From contig NZ_FQZD01000023.1 of NCBI RefSeq assembly GCF_900141835.1, positions 1-59,303 on the forward strand: a stretch of 59,303 bases of DNA, in the 5' to 3' direction. Below, piece after piece: positions 1-9,569 of the stretch. The stretch's first letter is position 1. The number at the start of each line of letters is the position of its first letter. Made by a program: the position numbers and the translations under genes. The notes under the pieces are model-generated. The model made no database searches. It was not told where the DNA came from and saw nothing but the letters and a program-made list of their open reading frames with translations. Origin of the DNA: Propionispora hippei DSM 15287. GTDB lineage: Bacteria > Bacillota > Negativicutes > Propionisporales > Propionisporaceae.

Positions 1-308
<308 letters not shown>

Positions 309-427
309 AAAGTTTTATTTATGGAGCCTTTTGATGGCTCTATAATTGTTTAAAGAATTATTTGTTGTGACTGTATCACTTACGTGATACGAGTCCGCAT
401 ATCTGGCATATTGTTATACCTTACATT

Positions 428-445
428 GTTCAGTTTTCAGAGAAC
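428..445 (-). promoter_or_regulatory. rRNA leader boxA-like element
   Basis: On the minus strand this reads GTTCTCTGAAAACTGAAC, the CTTTGAAAACTGAAC-type motif that precedes 16S genes in many Firmicutes and is linked to antitermination and leader processing. It lies between the rrn promoters and the 16S 5' end. Confidence 0.6.
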
Positions 446-499
446 ACCGGACTGCGTTACCGCAGTTCCTGTTGACCGCCGCTTTGCGACAGCTTTTAT

Positions 500-528
500 A
501 TACTATCACATCGGCTTTTGCTTGTCAA
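500..528 (-). promoter_or_regulatory. rrn promoter P2 (proximal)
   Basis: Minus strand TTGACA (523-528), 17-base spacer, TAGTAT (500-505). It is a near-consensus sigma-A promoter directed at the 16S gene. Confidence 0.75.
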
Positions 529-575
529 CTTGTTTTTTATTTAACTTAGCATCGCTCGTTCCAGCGACTTTTTAT

Positions 576-604
576 ATGATAGCATATTACAAATTGTTTG
601 TCCA
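576..604 (-). promoter_or_regulatory. rrn promoter P1 (distal)
   Basis: Minus strand TGGACA (599-604), 17-base spacer, TATCAT (576-581), about 75 bases upstream of P2. Tandem promoters are usual for rrn operons. Confidence 0.6.
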
Positions 605-672
605 TATATTTTCTCGGATTTTGTCGCTAATTCATACTGAATAGTTTTCAGTACGCTCTTAAGTTATACGCA

Positions 673-702
673 TAAAAAAAGTGAGCCTCAAGGCTCACTT
701 TT
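673..702 (-). terminator. Terminator after lysS
   Basis: Minus strand stem AAGTGAGCC / GGCTCACTT with a four-base loop followed by a run of T. It lies directly after the lysS stop codon. Confidence 0.9.
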
Positions 703-705
703 CAT

Positions 706-2232
<1,527 letters not shown>

Positions 2233-2259
2233 TTACGTTTATAGGTATCTTAATTATTA

Positions 2260-2736
2260 TTAACGTTTGATATCCAGAATTTCATATTTTAATATTCCTG
2301 CCGGGACATTTACTTCCACGATGCTGCCTACCTTTTGCCCCAGAATGGCCGCTCCGACAGGCGATTCGTTAGAGATCTTACACTCAGTCGGATCAGCCTC
2401 AGCCGAACCAACAATGGTATATTCCAATTCATCGGAAAACTCCAAATCCTTTAAGCGAACGGTCGCACCAACTGCAACAATATCAGTACTGATTTCTCCT
2501 TCATCAATAACCTGAGCATTGCGCAAGGTTTTTTCCAGGGTAAGGATTTCACCTTCAATAAAGGCCTGTTCATTTTTCGCATCTTCATATTCCGAGTTTT
2601 CGCTGATATCGCCAAATTCTATGGCTTGCTTAATGCGCTCGGCTACCTCACGCCGTCTTACTGATTTTAAGTAGTCCAGCTTTTGTTCGGTCTTCTTTAA
2701 TCCCTCTAACGTAAGGATAATCTGTTTTTCTGCCAT
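2260..2736 (-). CDS. greA: Transcription elongation factor GreA
   Basis: Rescues backtracked RNA polymerase by stimulating cleavage of the nascent transcript. The 158 residues match the family length, with an N-terminal coiled coil (residues 1-75, including [16 protein letters not shown], whose acidic tip residues are the functional ones) and a C-terminal FKBP-like domain (from about 80, with [13 protein letters not shown]). An AGGAG site lies seven to eight bases before the ATG. It is the first gene of a greA-lysS unit; a minus-strand TATAAT (2764-2769) lies upstream, but no good -35 accompanies it. Confidence 0.97.
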   Translation of the reverse strand: MAEKQIILTLEGLKKTEQKLDYLKSVRRREVAERIKQAIEFGDISENSEYEDAKNEQAFIEGEILTLEKTLRNAQVIDEGEISTDIVAVGATVRLKDLEFSDELEYTIVGSAEADPTECKISNESPVGAAILGQKVGSIVEVNVPAGILKYEILDIKR

Positions 2737-2857
2737 AAGATGAGCTCTCCTTTATCCCTCTAAATTATACCTTATTAGAATTATGATAGAATCCGATTAC
2801 TACATCATATTCTTATTTTTAATAAAATTGCCACGCGAAGCAAACAGACAATATAAA

Positions 2858-2882
2858 TAGTGCCAAGTTACACTTGACACTT
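2858..2882 (-). terminator. Weak hairpin after the acyl-ACP-reductase-like gene
   Basis: Minus strand AGTGTCAAGTG pairs imperfectly with the following CTTGGCACT and is followed by ATTTATATT. It may end the operon at 2954-5529. The rest of the 2737-2953 gap holds only AT-rich sequence in which I see no gene. Confidence 0.4.
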
Positions 2883-2953
2883 GCAACAGGCTGATGAATA
2901 CCCCGCTATCATGCATTCATTATAGGCATTAAAGCTTATCTTGTCAATATTTT

Positions 2954-4048
2954 CTAAACGATTTCCCTCCTCAAAGCAGTACTTTTCCTTGCGGCATTTG
3001 TTTTTATGGCAGCTACCTCTTCCGGCAGCAAAGCGCGCTCAAAACTACGGAGTCCGGACAATTTGAACCCATGTTTTTTACCCAGTTGCTCTATTGTTTC
3101 CACCTGCCTGACGGTTAATTCACGTCCCAATGTAAAATTTTCGTATCTTTTTTCCAGGGCCAGGATCATAGTTTCCGCCATGCAGGCATAGGCCGTGCCA
3201 GCCGGAAAGCCAAAATGCATACCGAAATCGACCTGTCCCGGTACTTCAACAATACCGCCTTCAATGACTAAAATATCGTCTCTCAGTTCTGCTACCCTTC
3301 TGGACACATTGCGCGGTCTTGCCACATCGCATACGATGGCCCCCGGTTTCAGGTCTTCCGCCTCAATGATGCTATCTACCGCGCTGGTTACGGCAATAAT
3401 GATATCCGCCGTTTTTAAGGCAGCTTTTGTATTGGATGTTACCCGCACAGCCAGGCCCGTATGGCGCATAATTTGCCCGGCCAGCCGTTCCAGCTTCGTT
3501 CCGTTGCGAGCGGCCAGAGTCAAGAAACGGATCTCTTTGGCCAGAATTTGCGCACAGGCCGCACCAATCGAACCGGTTGCCCCCAGTATTAAAACATTAG
3601 CCTCCTCCAGCTTTATGTCCATGACAGCGGCAGCTTGCCGGATTCCCTCAATAGCCGTGGCTACCGTATAGCTATTACCTGTGGTAACGGCAATGTTCAG
3701 ATGATCGGCAACAGTGATTCCCGCATCGCCGACAATCGAAGTAAACGCTCCCAGTCCAACCACGTTTGCCCCCAATTTTTCCGCGATCTTGCCGGCTTTG
3801 ATGATCTTGTTCAGCACGTACTTCTCCGGCAGCTCCAGCATTTGCCGTGATGTCAGCGGACAGCCGATAAACCAGCCTTCCGCTTCATTGCAGGGTGATT
3901 GTATCCCGGTTATAGTGGAAACCTTAAAGGGAGGAATATATTTGATTAAGGTCTCTACGAACGGATCGGGCAAATCTTTAACCACAGGAAACTTTCGGCT
4001 TACATCTTTCGCCGTAAGAGGATGAAGGATAAATGCAAACTTTTCCAT
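2954..4048 (-). CDS. Acyl-ACP reductase-like (AAR family) NAD(P)-dependent oxidoreductase
   Basis: The 364 residues resemble the cyanobacterial long-chain acyl-ACP reductase that makes fatty aldehydes. Seen: LGAFTSIV (about 99-106), TTGNSYT (122-128), a Rossmann motif GATGSIG (156-162) and, near the C-terminus, YACMAETMILALE followed by ENFTLGR. In the cyanobacterial enzyme the corresponding segment carries the catalytic cysteine that holds the acyl thioester; here it is Cys289. Databases often label such proteins shikimate/quinate dehydrogenase because of the shared fold. It is the last gene of a three-gene operon, 42 bases after its neighbour, with a GGAG site before the ATG. Inferred role: reduction of an acyl thioester to an aldehyde or binding of a related intermediate; the substrate in this organism is unknown. 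Confidence 0.72.
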   Translation of the reverse strand: MEKFAFILHPLTAKDVSRKFPVVKDLPDPFVETLIKYIPPFKVSTITGIQSPCNEAEGWFIGCPLTSRQMLELPEKYVLNKIIKAGKIAEKLGANVVGLGAFTSIVGDAGITVADHLNIAVTTGNSYTVATAIEGIRQAAAVMDIKLEEANVLILGATGSIGAACAQILAKEIRFLTLAARNGTKLERLAGQIMRHTGLAVRVTSNTKAALKTADIIIAVTSAVDSIIEAEDLKPGAIVCDVARPRNVSRRVAELRDDILVIEGGIVEVPGQVDFGMHFGFPAGTAYACMAETMILALEKRYENFTLGRELTVRQVETIEQLGKKHGFKLSGLRSFERALLPEEVAAIKTNAARKSTALRREIV

Positions 4049-4090
4049 ACCGATTCCACTCCTTTCTATTAGACCTCTCCTATAATAGGT

Positions 4091-4993
4091 CTATCCCCAG
4101 CACTCGATCCGGGGCCTTATATCCAGCTCGGTTAACCACCGTTCATAATCCTGTCCAGTAAGTTCTTCCGGCCGTTTGCCCGCTAAGGCAACAAGCACTC
4201 CCTCCAGCACATTCGTGCCGCAAGACCGTCCGCTCATCCATGGTGTAGTCGTTATCAGCGTCTTCACACCGCGTTCTTTGAGCAGCGCCATATCCTGGGC
4301 GGTAACGGTATTGGTGATAATGCTCTTGCCTGCCAAGCTATCCGGCATATACCGCCTGATATAATGAAAATCACCGGCAATAACCGCCGCTTCACGAAAG
4401 TAACTGCCAAACCGGGGGGTTGCCTCTCGTTGACTTAATCCGGTGGGATAGAAAAACCGGACGGGGAGCCGGGTAATCACAGGAGCCAGGCAACGCGCCA
4501 GCCTTGCCAGGCCGGTCAAAGTATGTAGTGGCAACGGCAAACCCACACCGAACAGTAAATCGCCAAAGACCAGCTTACTGCCCCGTTCCGCCAAGGCCTC
4601 GGCCATGCCAAAACGATCTACCGCACAGACCAGCAATACTGGGGTGTTCTGAAATTGTACAATGCGCTGATCATCCAAAAATTGAATGACCCGCCGTTCC
4701 AAAGTGTTTTTAAGGCCACTGCCATCAACGACCGGCGTTTTCCTGGCCACCCCTGCCAGCCGGGCACTTTCACGAAAGGTGTATTGCTTTCCACCGGCAT
4801 AAATATAAAGATCAGTCCCGCCCAGACCAAAGGCATCTACCTGCCCATCCATCTGGCGAATCAGCTCCATGGCCTTCTTTATACTTCCATCTGTGCCTAT
4901 ACGGGAAATAGCAACCGGTTGACCACCGATTGTTTCAACGGAATGGTGATCGCGTTCTGATGATCCCAGGCTAATACTGACAATGCGTTTCAC
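4091..4993 (-). CDS. Uncharacterised protein, often annotated quinate 5-dehydrogenase
   Basis: 300 residues starting at GTG after an AGGAGG site. I do not recognise a characterised family. The N-terminal part has SISLGSSERDH and FGLGGTDLYIYAGG (about 53-67); the middle has VFGDLLFGVGLPLPL (about 142-156); the C-terminal part has TNTVTAQD and TTTPWMSGRSCGTNVLEG, which looks like a conserved functional loop. Proteins of this type are commonly labelled quinate 5-dehydrogenase, but I see no canonical dinucleotide-binding glycine motif like that of its neighbour, so I do not assign that activity. It is the middle gene of an operon, 17 bases after the HTH gene and 42 before the AAR-like gene, so it probably works with the latter. 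Confidence 0.6.
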   Translation of the reverse strand: MKRIVSISLGSSERDHHSVETIGGQPVAISRIGTDGSIKKAMELIRQMDGQVDAFGLGGTDLYIYAGGKQYTFRESARLAGVARKTPVVDGSGLKNTLERRVIQFLDDQRIVQFQNTPVLLVCAVDRFGMAEALAERGSKLVFGDLLFGVGLPLPLHTLTGLARLARCLAPVITRLPVRFFYPTGLSQREATPRFGSYFREAAVIAGDFHYIRRYMPDSLAGKSIITNTVTAQDMALLKERGVKTLITTTPWMSGRSCGTNVLEGVLVALAGKRPEELTGQDYERWLTELDIRPRIECWG

Positions 4994-5010
4994 CCCAGAA
5001 AATCCTCCTG

Positions 5011-5529
5011 CTATAAAAGCTGTTCCATAATAGTACGTACCTTTGCCGGGTCTACATATTCGTCAGCCACCAACGGCGATTCGCCAATCTTAATAGCCAC
5101 AATCTCCTTGTCAAGCAAGGCGCCAAATAGGGCGACTCTCTTATCGGAGCCAATGACAATCACCGTTTCATAGGTCCGCAATTGAGAAAGAATGCGGACA
5201 AAATCATTGAACAATTCCAGCCCTGACCTTTGCTTGATAAAGTCCTGCCGGCCCTGCTCCGATAGTACCAGACAGTAGTCAATGCCGGTCTGTCTGGCAA
5301 CAGCATCAATTTCCTCGCAGTTTTTTATTGGAAACCCGATAATGGCCACTTTACCGCCTCTCCGGATTTCTCCCAGCGTTTCCAGTTTAGAGATGACCGT
5401 ACGGTCCAGTCCGAAAGATTCAGACGTTTCCAATTGGGAGTAGCCTCGGGAACGCATGAGCATAATATTGTCCAGTATTTGGTGGATTTTATACAAGTTG
5501 ATGACTTTAGCTCCGATGCGCAACAACAT
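5011..5529 (-). CDS. HTH-containing small regulator of the AAR-like operon
   Basis: 172 residues. The N-terminal 65 residues contain a helix-turn-helix-like stretch (GYSQLETSESFGLDRTVISK, about residues 30-49) followed by GGKVAIIGFPI, which begins a second alpha/beta domain that reads like a small ligand- or nucleotide-binding fold (YETVIVIGSDKRVALFGALLD). It is the first gene of the operon, with AAAGGA eight bases before the ATG. Being first and co-transcribed suggests that it regulates the two downstream genes; this is inference. The family has no experimentally assigned function that I know of. Confidence 0.6.
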   Translation of the reverse strand: MLLRIGAKVINLYKIHQILDNIMLMRSRGYSQLETSESFGLDRTVISKLETLGEIRRGGKVAIIGFPIKNCEEIDAVARQTGIDYCLVLSEQGRQDFIKQRSGLELFNDFVRILSQLRTYETVIVIGSDKRVALFGALLDKEIVAIKIGESPLVADEYVDPAKVRTIMEQLL

Positions 5530-5645
5530 ACGCTCGTCCTTTCCCAGCTAAGTGCCAAATATGATCAGGAAACTACCTATAGTATATGTACACAATACGG
5601 TGCACATACGCCTGAAAACCAACTATTTGCAAACAAAAAAGGGTA

Positions 5646-5672
5646 TAAAAAAACAGAGCCGCAGCTCTGTTA
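5646..5672 (-). terminator. Terminator after dusB
   Basis: Minus strand stem AACAGAGC / GCTCTGTT with a four-base loop and a run of T, 30-60 bases after the dusB stop. Confidence 0.9.
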
Positions 5673-5703
5673 AACATAAAATAGTACGTATGACACTGAC
5701 TCT

Positions 5704-6660
5704 TTAAGGAAAGTAATGCTTTACTGTATCAATAAAATCCTGCCTGGATTCGGCCTGATTGAATTTCAGCCTCATTTCATTGGAGTGAGGCAAGCCTTTT
5801 GTATACCAGGCGGCATGACGGCGCATTTCACGAATGCCGACATATTCGCCCTTATAATAAAGCAGCATATCCAGATGGCGAAACAAAACATCCATACGTT
5901 CGTCCATGCCAGGTAACGGCACCAGCTCTCCTGTCGCCAGATAGTGCGTAATTTGCCGGAAAATCCAGGGATTTCCTTGGGCGGCCCGGCCTACCATAAC
6001 CGCGTCGCAGGCGGTTTCTTCCATCATCCTTACCGCATCCTGCGGCGTCCTGACATCGCCATTGCCAATAACCGGAATGGTCACGCTTTCTTTCACTTTT
6101 TTTATAATACTCCAGTCAGCCTGGCCGGCGTAAAACTGTTCCCGGGTACGTCCATGCACCGCAATTGCGCTAATACCGGCCTTTTCAGCCAACAGAGCCA
6201 TTTCCACAGCGTTTACCGAGTCATCATCCCAGCCTTTGCGGATTTTCACGGTTACCGGTTTGTAAACTGCTTCCGTTACACAGACCATAATGCGGTACGC
6301 TAATTCCGGCTGCTTCATCAGTGCCGAGCCTTCACCGTTTTTAACAATCTTCGGCGTGGGACACCCCATGTTAATATCAATAATATCAGCCCCGGCTTGT
6401 TCTACAATTTTAGCAGCCTCAGCCATCCCGTCCGGATCGGAGCCAAACAACTGAACGGCTACCGGCCGCTCCCGTTCCTCGCTTTGCATAATGCTTTTCG
6501 TATTGGTATTTTTGTATAGTAAGCCCTTGTTGCTGACCATTTCGGAGTATACCAGGCCACAGCCCATCTCCTTGGCCAGCAGCCGAAAGGGTAAGTCGGT
6601 CACACCGGCCATCGGCGCCAAAATAACCGGGTTTTTCAGTATTACGTTTCCAATCTGCAT
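5704..6660 (-). CDS. dusB: tRNA-dihydrouridine synthase DusB
   Basis: FMN enzyme that reduces uridine to dihydrouridine in the D-loop of tRNA. The TIM-barrel half begins with NPVILAPMAGVTDLPFR (residues 9-25); DINMGCPTPKI carries the catalytic cysteine of the family (MGCP motif), followed by VTVKIRKGWD, AVHGRTREQFY, VIGNGDV and DAVMVGRAAQGNPW for FMN and tRNA contacts. The C-terminal helical part (from about 240) ends at 318 residues, normal for the family. AAGGAT precedes the ATG. It stands alone, with its own terminator. Confidence 0.96.
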   Translation of the reverse strand: MQIGNVILKNPVILAPMAGVTDLPFRLLAKEMGCGLVYSEMVSNKGLLYKNTNTKSIMQSEERERPVAVQLFGSDPDGMAEAAKIVEQAGADIIDINMGCPTPKIVKNGEGSALMKQPELAYRIMVCVTEAVYKPVTVKIRKGWDDDSVNAVEMALLAEKAGISAIAVHGRTREQFYAGQADWSIIKKVKESVTIPVIGNGDVRTPQDAVRMMEETACDAVMVGRAAQGNPWIFRQITHYLATGELVPLPGMDERMDVLFRHLDMLLYYKGEYVGIREMRRHAAWYTKGLPHSNEMRLKFNQAESRQDFIDTVKHYFP

Positions 6661-6752
6661 ATCCTTATTGCTCCCTACTTAATCAGATGAACTTATTATA
6701 TAGTGTCCCTTAATTTAGCGCAAATCAGACCGGCAAGAAACGATCTGTGCGC

Positions 6753-6831
6753 TAGGGAGTCACTGATTTATTCACACAACGCAGCCTGGTGGATCTTTTT
6801 CCGGCTGGCTCATTAGATCAGCGGTTCCCTA
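6753..6831. repeat. Repeat family A, short copy A3
   Basis: 79 bases bounded by the inverted ends TAGGGAGTCACTGA and TCAGCGGTTCCCTA. It matches both ends of the 166-base copy at 49672-49837 (opposite orientation) but lacks its middle, so it looks like an internal-deletion derivative. Confidence 0.8.
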
Positions 6832-6838
6832 AAAACAA

Positions 6839-6884
6839 AAAAGTTTCATTATATATACAATGCTGTATATATAATGAAACTTTT
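6839..6884 (-). terminator. Terminator after the PTS genes
   Basis: Perfect 19-base arms (AAGTTTCATTATATATACA and its complement) around a four-base loop, with T runs on both strands. It lies after the IIA gene stop at 6904 and could act in both directions. Confidence 0.9.
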
Positions 6885-6903
6885 ATACTGCTATATGACC
6901 TGA

Positions 6904-7260
6904 TTATTCGATGGTAATTTTATCGCCAACCGTAATTTCAGGTTTATTTTCGCCTTTTAATTCAATTTGACCCGGTAGTTCAACTTCGGAATGTCCGGTA
7001 AACTTGAATGTGCAATGACCCAACTCACTTAATGTTTTCGGTGCTTCGTCACCAATAGCAGTAATGATATACTCATGTTTTCCCATAGTTACTTTGTCGC
7101 CCACGGCAAGGGGACTCTTAATTTCGCCCGGTGTATGCATAAGCGATATTTCTTCCAGTTCAGTTAAAGGACATTTATCAAAAATAATCAAACAGCCGGT
7201 ATCCTTCAATAATTCGAAAGCAGCATCTCCAACACTGGTAACAGTAACTTCGTATTTCAT
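6904..7260 (-). CDS. srlB: PTS glucitol/sorbitol-type EIIA component
   Basis: Phosphoryl-transfer protein of a glucitol-family PTS; takes phosphate from HPr and passes it to the IIB domain. 118 residues, normal for the family. The segment SLMHTPGEIKSPL (about 39-51) contains the histidine, His42, that fits the phosphorylation site; VGDKVTMGKHEYIITAIGDEA follows. A longer frame opens at 7278, but GAGAGGAAAAG there is the ribosome binding site of the ATG at 7260. It is the last gene of the polyol PTS operon, after the IIB and IIC genes. Confidence 0.92.
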   Translation of the reverse strand: MKYEVTVTSVGDAAFELLKDTGCLIIFDKCPLTELEEISLMHTPGEIKSPLAVGDKVTMGKHEYIITAIGDEAPKTLSELGHCTFKFTGHSEVELPGQIELKGENKPEITVGDKITIE

Positions 7261-7384
7261 TTTTACTTTTCCTCTCATTTCTTAGCACAAAGAATGTAAA
7301 GTTAATGAGTGGCAAGCAACAGAAGCGCGCCAGCCCTCATTAACCTTACAAATCTTATATACTATATTGTTTTTATGATATGAC

Positions 7385-8359
7385 TTAGAACAACCCGATT
7401 CCCATGAAGTATGCAATTACTACAGATGCCGGGCCAGTGATAAGCCGTGTCATCAGAATAACCGGTACACCGATTTCAATGGTTTGCGGTTCAGCTTCAG
7501 CCAAGCTCAAACCAACCGGATGGAAGTCGCAACCAACCTGCGGGTTGATAGCAAACAGGGCAGGCAGTGCAAAGGAAGGAGGAATATGGCCAGCGCCAAT
7601 TTCCACACCAAGCAACACGCCAACTACCTGAGCGATAACGGCGCCTGGTCCAAGCATCGGTGACAGCACCGGCAGGGAGCACACAACAGATATGGCCAGC
7701 AAACCGGGGATACTGCCGGCATAGGGCGATACGAAATTAGCAATGATATTACCAATCCCGGATTGTAAGATAATACCGATAATCATACTTACAAATGCCA
7801 TGAAAGGCAGAATGCTCTTAACACAAATATCAATGGTATTACGGCCGGCCTGGAAGAATATACCCACTACCTTACCGGCTGCTTTACCGAATCTGGCAAG
7901 GAAGTTGCTCTTTTCTTCCGGTTGAGGTTGTGCCGGTCTTGCAGCGGCTGCCGGTTTTGCGGCTGGAGCTGCACTCGGTACCGGAGCGGAACCATCAAAC
8001 ATCGTAATGTTCTCTTCTTTAACATCCGATACATAGATATCTTCGGTAATGAATTGAGCCAGAGGACCGGTTTTACCTACAGGCAAAACATTAACGGTAG
8101 GAACGCGTTTTTTCGGATATACACCGCAGCGAGCCGTACCGCCGCAGTCAACAACAACAACTGCGATTTGATCATCAGGAACACCGGTTTTAAAACCGTC
8201 TACCAGTTCGCAGCCAGTCATTTCAGCCAGTCGCAGAGCAATCGGATGAAACCCGCCGCCGGTAACGCAGACAACTTTGTTCTTTTGTTCGGTCGGTTGT
8301 ATCACTAACGGTCCGCCAAAACCGGCAGGGCCTCTTTCAATTTTTACTTTATTAAACAT
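7385..8359 (-). CDS. srlE: PTS glucitol/sorbitol-type EIIB (IIBC2) component
   Basis: 324 residues. The N-terminal cytoplasmic IIB domain (1-115) has VVDCGGTARCGVYPKKRVP, where Cys72 fits the phosphorylated cysteine of the family. A linker rich in Ala and Pro (about 125-150) leads to a membrane half (165-324) with segments such as ILPFMAFVSMIIGIILQSGIG and LLAISVVCSLPVLSPMLGPGAVIAQVVGVLLG. The lengths and split agree with the glucitol PTS, in which the membrane unit is divided between two proteins. AGGAGG precedes the ATG. It lies 69 bases after the IIC gene and is followed by the IIA gene. Confidence 0.93.
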   Translation of the reverse strand: MFNKVKIERGPAGFGGPLVIQPTEQKNKVVCVTGGGFHPIALRLAEMTGCELVDGFKTGVPDDQIAVVVVDCGGTARCGVYPKKRVPTVNVLPVGKTGPLAQFITEDIYVSDVKEENITMFDGSAPVPSAAPAAKPAAAARPAQPQPEEKSNFLARFGKAAGKVVGIFFQAGRNTIDICVKSILPFMAFVSMIIGIILQSGIGNIIANFVSPYAGSIPGLLAISVVCSLPVLSPMLGPGAVIAQVVGVLLGVEIGAGHIPPSFALPALFAINPQVGCDFHPVGLSLAEAEPQTIEIGVPVILMTRLITGPASVVIAYFMGIGLF

Positions 8360-8429
8360 CGCTTCATGCCTCCTAAAGATTTTAGATATTTATCAGGCTA
8401 ACCCAAAAAATTCTTATTAAAACTTGTGA

Positions 8430-8960
8430 TTAGTCTACGCTGATTCCATTTTTACGGAACATGTAAAGGGTTGCTTTTTCGGTAATAATGCCGCGCATTA
8501 AGATAACGATAACGCCTGTGATAAAGTATCTAACTGCCAGTTCACCAAGAGGAAGGCCGAGCTGAGTAATACCTTGCGAGATGCCCATCCAAACGAACAA
8601 TTCAGCCGAGTTTGCATGCGGGAAAAGTCCAGTGATCGGATGAACGAAGGAGATCGATGCATCCTGGAAAGCCGGTTTATATTTTTCCGGCAGGAAACGA
8701 CCAAAACTATAGCAAATCGGATTAGTTAGGAAAAATACCGCAATAACAGGGAATATGGTGTAACGCAGGATAATGTTGCCGGTACACAGCTTAGCTATAT
8801 TGTTTACCTTTTCTTCACCCACTAAGCCAATCAGTGAGTTTACCGCCGTAATAAGAACAACAAGAGTGGGGATAATGCCTGTAACTAAGCCTGCAAAAAC
8901 TGTACCGCCTTTTTGGAACAATGCGATAAAACCTGTCGCTAAATGTGCTAATAGATCCAT
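8430..8960 (-). CDS. srlA: PTS glucitol/sorbitol-type EIIC component
   Basis: Membrane subunit that, with the C-terminal half of the neighbouring IIB protein, forms the polyol channel. 176 residues from the ATG at 8960, which has AAGGAGG nine bases upstream; the frame is open to 8987 but that start has no site. Hydrophobic segments include FAGLVTGIIPTLVVLITAVNSLIGLVG and YTIFPVIAVFFLTNPICYSFG. The substrate cannot be read from sequence: this PTS family carries sorbitol and other polyols, and no sorbitol-6-phosphate dehydrogenase gene is present here. Confidence 0.92.
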   Translation of the reverse strand: MDLLAHLATGFIALFQKGGTVFAGLVTGIIPTLVVLITAVNSLIGLVGEEKVNNIAKLCTGNIILRYTIFPVIAVFFLTNPICYSFGRFLPEKYKPAFQDASISFVHPITGLFPHANSAELFVWMGISQGITQLGLPLGELAVRYFITGVIVILMRGIITEKATLYMFRKNGISVD

Positions 8961-9136
8961 GAACTTATACCTCCTTATAATTTGCACTGCCAGACTAATT
9001 CCACCGTAACCGTTCAGTCCCCCCGGACGCTTGCCGCTCCCCTCCTTTCGTGGGATTTGTAAACTGCTATATAAAATATAAACCTATATTCTATATCCTT
9101 TGTTAATGAAACCACCAGTTAGCTCTGCTCCTGTTC

Positions 9137-9541
9137 TTACGCCAGGCACTCGGCCGCCGCTTCGGTTTCCTCAGCTTTATTGAGCTGCCTTTCGATTTGT
9201 TCGATAGCTTCCAGCATAGCAACATCCCGCTTTTTATCCGGCTCAGCCAGTACTCTTTCTTTTAGCCGCGCAACGTTACAGCCTTTTACACCGGGTAATT
9301 CCTTGAAGCGAGCCAGCACACTGAATCCCTTCATCATGCGGCCTTCCACAACATCGCCGGCTTCGTCGGTAACCAATACCACAATATTACCTGCCGTCAG
9401 TTTCCGTTTTTTACTGCCCATACCGACAAGCCCTTTCTGTCTGGACTCGGCCAGTGTCTTTCTTAGGTTTTTTATTTGGAAGTAAGTTAATAGCATTTGC
9501 AGAGAATACATGACGAAAAGAAATAACATGAACCTTTCCAT
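9137..9541 (-). CDS. gutM: GutM-type glucitol operon activator
   Basis: 134 residues with an N-terminal membrane segment (about 3-20, MLFLFVMYSLQMLLTYFQ) and a soluble part with GLVGMGSKKRKLTAGNIVVLVTDEAG, typical of the GutM/SrlM family found in glucitol PTS operons as an auxiliary regulator. The C-terminus is a charged helix with many Glu and Ala residues. It lies between the second SorC-type regulator (29 bases) and the IIC gene (about 180 bases). A GGAAGGGG site precedes the ATG. How a membrane-anchored GutM controls transcription is not well understood. Confidence 0.85.
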   Translation of the reverse strand: MERFMLFLFVMYSLQMLLTYFQIKNLRKTLAESRQKGLVGMGSKKRKLTAGNIVVLVTDEAGDVVEGRMMKGFSVLARFKELPGVKGCNVARLKERVLAEPDKKRDVAMLEAIEQIERQLNKAEETEAAAECLA

Positions 9542-9569
9542 TGCTGTCCCCTTCCTCGTATCTTAATAT

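Noticed and set aside
384..644. 86-codon plus-strand frame upstream of the 16S gene
   Set aside because: It covers the tandem rrn promoters and leader and has no start signal.
9001..9136. Riboswitch or attenuator between gutM and the IIC gene
   Set aside because: I see some GC-rich inverted bases but no convincing stem with a T tract.
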